From: Acidobacteriota bacterium
GTDB lineage: Bacteria > Acidobacteriota > Aminicenantia > Aminicenantales > Aminicenantaceae
Assembly (NCBI GenBank): GCA_030609975.1
Contig: JAUWSR010000233.1
Coordinates: 1 to 6,183, forward strand
Length of the DNA: 6,183 bases
Direction of reading: 5' to 3'
Part shown: one piece after another, positions 1-4,465 of the stretch
Position numbering within the stretch: the first letter of the stretch is position 1
Layout: each line of letters begins with the position of its first letter
Translations under genes and position numbers: made by a program
Notes under the pieces: model-generated
What the model was told of the DNA's origin: nothing
What the model saw: the letters and a program-made list of their open reading frames with translations, nothing else
The model's database searches: none

Positions 1-208
1 AATCCTGGTTTTGTTTCACCTGGATATGACTGCATGCTAAAGTAAAAAAATGGCTGGAAAAGCATTGCAGACCTGGATATTCTGCCTGGGATATATTAAA
101 CGACCTGCTGCTTCCCGTATTCAGAGAAGTCTTTCTCCTATCAAGAGCAGAAATTGTCAGTATTTTCGCAGCTGGCAATTGGCGAGCCTCCACGCTGATC
201 CATTAATT
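1..208. other. left-edge non-coding stretch, no supported gene
   Basis: I see no convincing gene here. Frame 1 on the plus strand is open from the window edge to a TAA at 43-45 and could be the last 14 codons of a rightward gene, but this is too short to identify. On the minus strand a frame starting at ATG 65-63 (second ATG 35-33) runs off the left edge and could be the start of a leftward gene, with at best a weak Shine-Dalgarno. A hairpin GCAGA (67-71) / TCTGC (81-85) and another GAGAA (124-128) / TTCTC (133-137) are short. Neither is followed by a T-run on either strand, so no clear terminator for the minus-strand gene is visible. Confidence 0.5.
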
Positions 209-1885
209 TCAGTTCTTTATATAAAAATACTGTAGATCTTCGGTATCTCTGTCCTTCGAATCATGTTGAGGAGGCTCCTCTCTGACTTCAAGCTTCGCGG
301 CAAACTTTTTTGCTGTGGCGAGGTAGGCGTTTCTTAGTGCAGGAACCTGAGTAAGCTCGATCGTGTGAGAAACGAACTCATTTTCGAGGCTCAGTACCAG
401 CGGTGGATCGGAGTATTCACGATTTTTCCATTCGGATGTGTAGATGTCAAAATCATACAGCTTCAGAAAATGATGCCCCTGGCCGGCAATAAAACGAATG
501 GACGATAGGAGAAAATCGATATCAGCCTGCGTGAAAGTATAATGCAGATTGATACGCACCCATCCCGGCTTGAGGCCATTGTAGCCCTTCTGTATTAAAC
601 ATCTGAGCCTCTGGCTCTTGTCTTTATCGATTCCCAGCAGTTCATGGCCGTAAGGCCCGGCGCAGCTGCAGCCGGCGCGCGATTGAATTCCGAAAAGATC
701 GCTCAGAAGTTTGGTTATGAACTTAGGATGTAAGATCCGATCCTTATGCTTGATGTTAAAAGAGATGATGGAGAGGCATTCCTTGGGATCGGCGTTTCCG
801 ATGAGTTCAATATTGTCAACTTCCCTTAGCTGGTTCAGGAAATATTCTGTATGTTTTCTTTCCAGGCGCTCGATGAGTTCGATACCGATCTGTTCCTTGA
901 GATCCATGGTGAGAGCCGCTTTAATGGTTTGCAGGATGGGCGGTGTGCCGGCTTTTTCCCTTGCTTCAATATCCTCAGAAAAGTCATGATAATCCACGCC
1001 TACATAAACTACGGTACCACCTCCGGCCGTAGTGGGTGGAAGGTCCTGACGGTAGATCTTTTCATTAAAGATCAAGATGCCGCTTGAACCGGGACCTCCT
1101 AAAAATTTATGAGGTGAAAAAAAGATGGCATCAAAGTAAGCGGTCTTATCGCGATTCATATCGATCTTGACATAAGGAGCAATGGCGGCAAAATCGAAAA
1201 AGACCCAAGCGTCCTGAGCATGGCCTATCCGGGCAACTTCGTAAACAGGGGTTCTTAAACCTGTGATGTTGGAGCCGGCAGATATAGATACGATCTTCTG
1301 CCTAATTTTGTATTCCGGTCTGGATATTTTATTTTTTAAGTCCTCAAGATCGAGCTGGCCGAGAGTATTAAAATTCACCACCACGACATCTACAAAAGCC
1401 TCTCTCCACATGAGCTCATTGGTATGGTGCTCGTAGGGGCCGATAAAAACTACAGGTTTTTCTTTGTCTAAAGTTGCCGATATCTTGGGGAAATCCAAGC
1501 CAGCAGCTTCGATTCCCCGATATACACGTTCGCGCATAACAGGAGGAATAGAAACACCGATGATTTCCATTAACTTGTTGAGTGCTCCCGTGGCTCCGGA
1601 CCCAATGGCAATGATCTTCCCGCCTGGTCCGGCATTGACAAAGCTTTTTATCTTGGCCTCAGCTTCATGCAGCAGACGGGTCATGAATTTTCCGCTGTAA
1701 TCATCTTCGGTATGGGTATTCGCATAGGACTTCTGGATGCTGTAAATCTTCTGTTCGATAAAATCCACAGCCCGGCCCGAAGCCGTATAATCGGCATAAA
1801 ACATGTGGCGCTTCCCAAAAGGAGTTTCATAGGCAAGATCATGCCCAATGATCTGTTTCCTGATGGATTCAAGGTCATAATTCAT
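209..1885 (-). CDS. class V aminotransferase / cysteine desulfurase-like PLP enzyme
   Basis: Predicted cytoplasmic PLP enzyme of fold type I, class V (the SufS/NifS superfamily), 558 residues. Visible marks are YADYTASGR near residues 30-38, the cofactor-phosphate loop GSGATGALNK (95-104), GPYEHHTN (149-156) where a His may stack on the ring, and FFDFAA (229-234) with Asp231 in the place that contacts the pyridine nitrogen. The motif FFSPHKFLGGPG (255-266) makes Lys260 the likely Schiff-base lysine. The C-terminal loop SRAGCSCAGPYGHELLG (402-418) has Cys406 and Cys408. Desulfurases and Moco-sulfurase-like proteins carry their persulfide cysteine in a comparable loop, so sulfur transfer from cysteine is plausible but unproven. 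The protein is roughly 100-150 residues longer than typical SufS. The excess is partly a C-terminal tail (about 470-558) ending in a charged, low-complexity stretch. The start is supported by AGGAG nine bases upstream (plus-strand 1895-1899). No suf, isc or acceptor gene adjoins it. The exact substrate is unknown; a lyase or transaminase is possible. Confidence 0.85.
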   Translation of the reverse strand: MNYDLESIRKQIIGHDLAYETPFGKRHMFYADYTASGRAVDFIEQKIYSIQKSYANTHTEDDYSGKFMTRLLHEAEAKIKSFVNAGPGGKIIAIGSGATGALNKLMEIIGVSIPPVMRERVYRGIEAAGLDFPKISATLDKEKPVVFIGPYEHHTNELMWREAFVDVVVVNFNTLGQLDLEDLKNKISRPEYKIRQKIVSISAGSNITGLRTPVYEVARIGHAQDAWVFFDFAAIAPYVKIDMNRDKTAYFDAIFFSPHKFLGGPGSSGILIFNEKIYRQDLPPTTAGGGTVVYVGVDYHDFSEDIEAREKAGTPPILQTIKAALTMDLKEQIGIELIERLERKHTEYFLNQLREVDNIELIGNADPKECLSIISFNIKHKDRILHPKFITKLLSDLFGIQSRAGCSCAGPYGHELLGIDKDKSQRLRCLIQKGYNGLKPGWVRINLHYTFTQADIDFLLSSIRFIAGQGHHFLKLYDFDIYTSEWKNREYSDPPLVLSLENEFVSHTIELTQVPALRNAYLATAKKFAAKLEVREEPPQHDSKDRDTEDLQYFYIKN

Positions 1886-1894
1886 TGTTCTTGG

Positions 1895-1899
1895 CTCCT
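1895..1899 (-). promoter_or_regulatory. ribosome binding site of the class V PLP enzyme gene
   Basis: The minus strand reads AGGAG here, followed by nine bases and then the ATG at 1885-1883. It fixes the start of the leftward gene. Confidence 0.6.
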
Positions 1900-1923
1900 G
1901 GCTTCGCGGTGGATCAAAATTCT

Positions 1924-1952
1924 ATTATAAAGCAATGTGTACCAGTTTTGTA
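1924..1952 (-). promoter_or_regulatory. putative sigma70-type promoter of the leftward gene
   Basis: The minus strand carries a perfect TATAAT (plus 1924-1929) about 38 bases upstream of the ATG. The -35 position, 17-18 bases further upstream, reads TACAAA or TTACAA, a poor match to TTGACA. Transcription would begin near 1917 and give a leader of about 30 bases that includes the AGGAG site. The weak -35 lies inside an inverted repeat, which suggests factor-dependent control. The -10 box is observed; promoter activity is inferred. Confidence 0.45.
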
Positions 1953-1975
1953 ATACTTATAGAACAGAACTGGTA
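1940..1975. repeat. imperfect inverted repeat, candidate operator
   Basis: Left arm TACCAGTTTTG (1940-1950) pairs with right arm CAGAACTGGTA (1965-1975), 10 of 11 positions, around a 14-base AT-rich centre. It lies just upstream of the leftward -10 box and covers the expected leftward -35. It is therefore not part of the RNA from that promoter, and a protein-binding site is more likely than an RNA structure. No regulator gene is in the window. The repeat is directly visible; its operator role is inference. Confidence 0.4.
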
Positions 1976-2053
1976 TGGGAAACACTTCCTTTCGTGCCGA
2001 GATGAGTATAAAATGTGAGCAATATGAATACCTATATCAGCTGTAGGTCTATT

Positions 2054-2085
2054 ATTTCACAACTGTTATGTGGAATCCTTTTTTT
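2054..2085 (+). terminator. weak terminator-like hairpin with T-run upstream of the rightward operon
   Basis: ATTTCACA (2054-2061) can pair with TGTGGAAT (2069-2076), eight pairs including one G-U, around a seven-base loop. CC and then seven T (2079-2085) follow. The shape resembles an intrinsic terminator or attenuator, but the stem has only two G-C pairs and should be unstable. It lies about 60 bases before the best promoter candidate for the DUF362 gene, so it would affect only RNA started further upstream. It may be chance in AT-rich DNA. Confidence 0.25.
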
Positions 2086-2147
2086 AGGAATGGACGCTGG
2101 TCTTTTCCCCCTGATCATGTTGCCTGTTACCAAGATATCGGCATACA

Positions 2148-2177
2148 TTGACCAAGCGAAATTGTTTGTGATATGTT
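2148..2177 (+). promoter_or_regulatory. putative sigma70-type promoter of the DUF362-DUF6599-lipoprotein-tex operon
   Basis: TTGACC (2148-2153) matches the -35 consensus at five of six positions. TATGTT (2172-2177) matches the -10 at four of six, with an 18-base spacer. Transcription would start near 2184 and leave a leader of about 27 bases before the ATG at 2211. This is the best rightward match I found in the intergenic region; activity is inferred. Confidence 0.4.
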
Positions 2178-2199
2178 CTGCCTGAACCTAGGATCGAGC

Positions 2200-2205
2200 A
2201 GGAGG
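2200..2205 (+). promoter_or_regulatory. ribosome binding site that decides the DUF362 start
   Basis: A full AGGAGG lies five bases before ATG 2211. An in-frame GTG at 2205 overlaps this site and would have no ribosome site of its own, so the ATG is the start. Confidence 0.75.
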
Positions 2206-2210
2206 TGCTT

Positions 2211-3395
2211 ATGAAAAAAGAAAACTGTCCATTAAAACGCAGGGATTTTGTTAAGCTTACGACCGCCGGAATGACAGGGCTGGTGGTAACCACGGGGCTG
2301 AAAGCCCAAGAAAAAGTGCAGGAGCACTCTCCCAAAGAAAAACCTCCTGCTAAGATCCCTACCAATATCGCAGAAATGCGCGACGTTCCTAGGACTAAAG
2401 AATCCATGCCCGGGAAATATCCTGGAAAAGTGGTCAAGATAAGCACTCCCGGTGTTTCGGTCAAAGGGAAGGTCTCTGCCGAAAAAGTAAAAAAAGTGGT
2501 GGAGACCGGGATATTGGAGTTGACCGGTCAATCAGATTTGAAAAAGGCCTGGAGCGAATTCGTCTCTCCTGAGGATATTGTCGGTATCAAAGTGAATCCC
2601 ATTGGTGGGAAGCTTCTTTCCACCAAACCCGAAGTTGTGGATGCCATCCTGACCGGATTATTGTTGGTGGGCATCCCCCGGGAACACATCATTATTTGGG
2701 ATCGAAGAAAATTTCAGCTCAAGGATGCCGGCTTCACAGCAGAACGATTTCCAGGGATCTCTATTGCGGGAACGGAAATAAACGGTCCCAATGGAGATTT
2801 TTTTAATGACAACGGCGAACTCTGGAGCAAGGACAACATCGATCGGGAGTATGCTGCTTATTTTGCCGATATCGAGGGAAAATACGACCAAAAAACACTG
2901 CCTTACATGGTCAATGAAGGCAAATATTCCTACTTCACCAAACTGATCACTCAGAAATGTACACGGATCATCAATGTGCCGATCCTCAAAAACGCAGGCC
3001 CGGCTGTCACGCTGTGTTTGAAGAACCTGTCCTATGGAGCTCTGAGCAATACCTCACGGCTGCACAGACTTTGGAATGAGTCTGTGGCCGAACCCTGTGC
3101 TTTTCCCTGTCTGAGAGACAAGGTGAGTTTGAACATCGTGGACGGTTTTCAGGCTTGTTATGACGGCGGCCCCGGTGCTAATCCCAAATTTATCTGGGAT
3201 GCCAACCTGATGCTGTTTGGAACCGACCCTGTGGCTGTGGATACGATCGGTTATGAGTTTATCCTGAAGGAACGGATGCAGCGAGGAGTCCAACAGCTCG
3301 AGGATAAGAGCCGCCGTGCCTTTTTACAGATCGCGGAGGACCTGGGCCTGGGTTACCATCGTAAAGACAAGATCGACCTGCATGAGCTGGCTTAG
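2211..3395 (+). CDS. Tat-exported DUF362 domain protein
   Basis: A 394-residue protein of the DUF362 family, whose biochemical role is not established. The N-terminus has a twin-arginine signal: KRRDFVK (residues 9-15), then a hydrophobic stretch ending near GLKAQ. It should be exported folded, perhaps with a cofactor already bound. A Lys/Pro-rich linker (about 32-50) follows. The DUF362 domain fills most of the rest, with INVPILKNAGPAVTLCLKNL (254-273), YDGGPGANP (317-325) and FGTDPVAVD (336-344) matching the conserved Lys-Asn, Gly-rich and DP-x-A-x-D parts of the family. Five cysteines cluster late in the protein (250, 269, 296, 300, 316), including a C-x3-C pair, which could bind a metal or Fe-S centre. 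There is no ferredoxin CxxCxxC motif. It is the first gene of the operon and its end overlaps the DUF6599-type gene by 14 bases. The family call is firm; the cofactor idea is inference. Confidence 0.87.
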   Translation: MKKENCPLKRRDFVKLTTAGMTGLVVTTGLKAQEKVQEHSPKEKPPAKIPTNIAEMRDVPRTKESMPGKYPGKVVKISTPGVSVKGKVSAEKVKKVVETGILELTGQSDLKKAWSEFVSPEDIVGIKVNPIGGKLLSTKPEVVDAILTGLLLVGIPREHIIIWDRRKFQLKDAGFTAERFPGISIAGTEINGPNGDFFNDNGELWSKDNIDREYAAYFADIEGKYDQKTLPYMVNEGKYSYFTKLITQKCTRIINVPILKNAGPAVTLCLKNLSYGALSNTSRLHRLWNESVAEPCAFPCLRDKVSLNIVDGFQACYDGGPGANPKFIWDANLMLFGTDPVAVDTIGYEFILKERMQRGVQQLEDKSRRAFLQIAEDLGLGYHRKDKIDLHELA

Positions 3396-4335
3396 TAATA
3401 CCACAGAGAGGCCGCACGCAAGCCGTGTTCGATCCTGGTTTTTTCTCTGTGTTTTTTTTGGCCTGATCATTTCTAAAGCTGTTGTAGGATCTATGTCTGA
3501 AAATCAAGATCCGGAACTCCTGCCAGACGATCAAGAGATACAGGGTTGGGTCAGAAAAGAGGCTGCTTCCAACTACACCCGCGACGGACTTTACGGACAT
3601 ATCAATGGCGGGGCCGAGATCTTTTTGCAGGGTGGATTTCAACATCTGACCGTTTGTTCCTATGCAAGGCCCTCAGGAGAATCTCAAGAAGAGATTTTTC
3701 TGGAAATATACCAGATGGCCACACCGCTTGATGCGTTTGGGATCTTTTCAATAAAGAGGGCAGCGGAGGAAACAACCTCCCCCAGGGTCGATGCCCTCCA
3801 TTGGGTAAGTGAGTCCCAGGTCAATCTGGTCAAGGACGTTTATTTTATCAATATTCTGGGTTTTGAATGTGAACCGGAGCATATGCTAGCTTTTTCCATC
3901 TTTATGGCAGCGAAGATCTCCGGTTCTTCTTTTTTCCCCATAGAATTTAGCCGGTTTCCCGAACAAGAAAAGATAAAGGGCAGTGAAAAGTATCTCCAGG
4001 GTTCCCTAGCTGCTATCGGTGAATCAGTACTTCTGCAGTCCGATTTCTGGGGATTTGCCCAGGGAGCACGAGGGTTCTCGACACGCTACCGGCCGCATAA
4101 TTCCCGGTTGATCCTGCTTGAATATGCATCTCCACCGGACAACTTTGAAACGAAGGTTATAGCCCGATTTCGGGAATTTCTTGATGAAGTGAAAAGCGAA
4201 AAAGGAGAAGTTTGGGGAGCAAACGCTGTCGGAAGGATATTTCTTTTTAGGCAGGCAGGATCCAGGGTTGGGCTGAGCCTGGGAGAAGAGTCGCTGGAGA
4301 CTGCACGCGCAAAACTGGGATATTTGCTTGAGTAA
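3382..4335 (+). CDS. exported DUF6599-type protein of unknown function
   Basis: A 317-residue protein that resembles the DUF6599 family. The recognisable parts are a short LPDD..I.GW segment, DGLYGHINGGAEIF (residues 68-81) and EIYQMATPLDAFGIFS (108-123). These recall the 'Y-x-x-ING-AE' and 'Y-M-x-PLDAFGI' blocks of that family. The N-terminus looks like a Sec signal: Arg15 and Arg17, a hydrophobic core at about 19-30, and a likely cut near AVVGS (33-37), so the mature protein is probably periplasmic. I chose ATG 3382 because it keeps the signal peptide and overlaps the DUF362 stop by 14 bases, typical of coupled translation. No good ribosome site precedes it. ATG 3493 has AGGA only three bases upstream and would remove the signal; I think it less likely. 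A longer frame back to 3316 would only read through DUF362 coding sequence. No enzyme motif is visible. Pairing with DUF362 suggests a shared role in the envelope. Confidence 0.75.
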   Translation: MSWLSNTTERPHASRVRSWFFLCVFFGLIISKAVVGSMSENQDPELLPDDQEIQGWVRKEAASNYTRDGLYGHINGGAEIFLQGGFQHLTVCSYARPSGESQEEIFLEIYQMATPLDAFGIFSIKRAAEETTSPRVDALHWVSESQVNLVKDVYFINILGFECEPEHMLAFSIFMAAKISGSSFFPIEFSRFPEQEKIKGSEKYLQGSLAAIGESVLLQSDFWGFAQGARGFSTRYRPHNSRLILLEYASPPDNFETKVIARFREFLDEVKSEKGEVWGANAVGRIFLFRQAGSRVGLSLGEESLETARAKLGYLLE

Positions 4336-4465
4336 TCGTTGCTCTGCTTTTCCAACAAAACTTCCCGGTATTGTCGTTCTGATGGTACTGTTTCTTATTT
4401 TATCTGGATGTAACGATCCCACTTATTTAGAAACTCAACAAGGGCTGCATGCATGGATATACTAA
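4328..4465 (+). CDS. small predicted lipoprotein (45 residues, TTG start)
   Basis: A short frame fills the gap between the DUF6599-type gene and tex. From TTG 4328 it has a basic N-region (Arg4, Lys11), a strongly hydrophobic core (Ile15 to Leu25) and a textbook lipobox LSGC (25-28). Cleavage and lipidation at Cys28 would leave a mature peptide of only 18 residues, ending in a TAA at 4463-4465. GGGA (4317-4320) is a weak ribosome site seven bases upstream. The start overlaps the end of the DUF6599-type gene by eight bases and the end overlaps tex by 13 bases, which fits coupled translation. ATG 4382 is the only in-frame ATG, but it lies inside the hydrophobic core and would spoil the signal. 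The frame is short enough to be chance, yet the lipobox and fit in the operon favour a real gene. It could also be the broken front end of a longer lipoprotein. Function unknown. Confidence 0.5.
   Translation: MSNRCSAFPTKLPGIVVLMVLFLILSGCNDPTYLETQQGLHAWIY
4440..4444 (+). promoter_or_regulatory. ribosome binding site of tex
   Basis: AAGGG ends eight bases before ATG 4453, inside the lipoprotein frame. It supports the chosen tex start over the out-of-frame ATG at 4449. Confidence 0.5.

Larger units (their letters stand above)
1886..2210. other. divergent intergenic region of 325 bases
   Basis: This region separates the leftward PLP enzyme gene from the rightward operon. It is visibly richer in A and T than the genes. 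It holds the leftward promoter and inverted repeat, a weak rightward hairpin plus T-run at 2054-2085, and a rightward promoter candidate at 2148-2177. A TATAAA at 2007-2012 could be a second rightward -10, but the bases 17-18 upstream do not resemble a -35. Short frames such as 2090-2185 (31 codons) have no well-spaced ribosome site. I see no tRNA or recognisable riboswitch. Confidence 0.6.

Noticed and set aside
1..65. Minus-strand frame from ATG 65-63 open to the left edge, possibly the start of a leftward gene
   Set aside because: Only 21 codons are visible, the ribosome site is poor, and the product cannot be recognised.
67..85. Hairpin GCAGA / TCTGC as a terminator for the leftward gene
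   Set aside because: Only five pairs, a nine-base loop and no T-run following it on either strand.
18..94. Repeated ACCTGGATAT (18-27 and 71-80) with a related CCTGGGATAT (85-94)
   Set aside because: Too short and irregular in spacing to call a repeat array or binding-site cluster.
50..235. 61-codon plus-strand frame overlapping the end of the PLP enzyme gene
   Set aside because: No ribosome site, no recognisable domain, and its 3' end runs antisense into a well-supported gene.
2090..2185. 31-codon plus-strand frame ending 25 bases before the DUF362 start, a possible leader peptide
   Set aside because: The AGGA directly abuts its ATG, leaving no workable spacing, and the peptide shows no run of regulatory codons.
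3316..3381. Upstream extension of the DUF6599-type gene to ATG 3316
   Set aside because: It would lie wholly inside the DUF362 coding region and put 22 extra residues ahead of the signal peptide; ATG 3382 gives a normal signal.
3259..3645. 128-codon minus-strand frame antisense to the DUF362 and DUF6599-type genes
   Set aside because: Crosses two genes on the opposite strand and has no family motif; a shadow frame.
4024..4422. 132-codon minus-strand frame antisense to the DUF6599-type and lipoprotein genes
   Set aside because: Shadow of real genes with no domain or supporting start signal.
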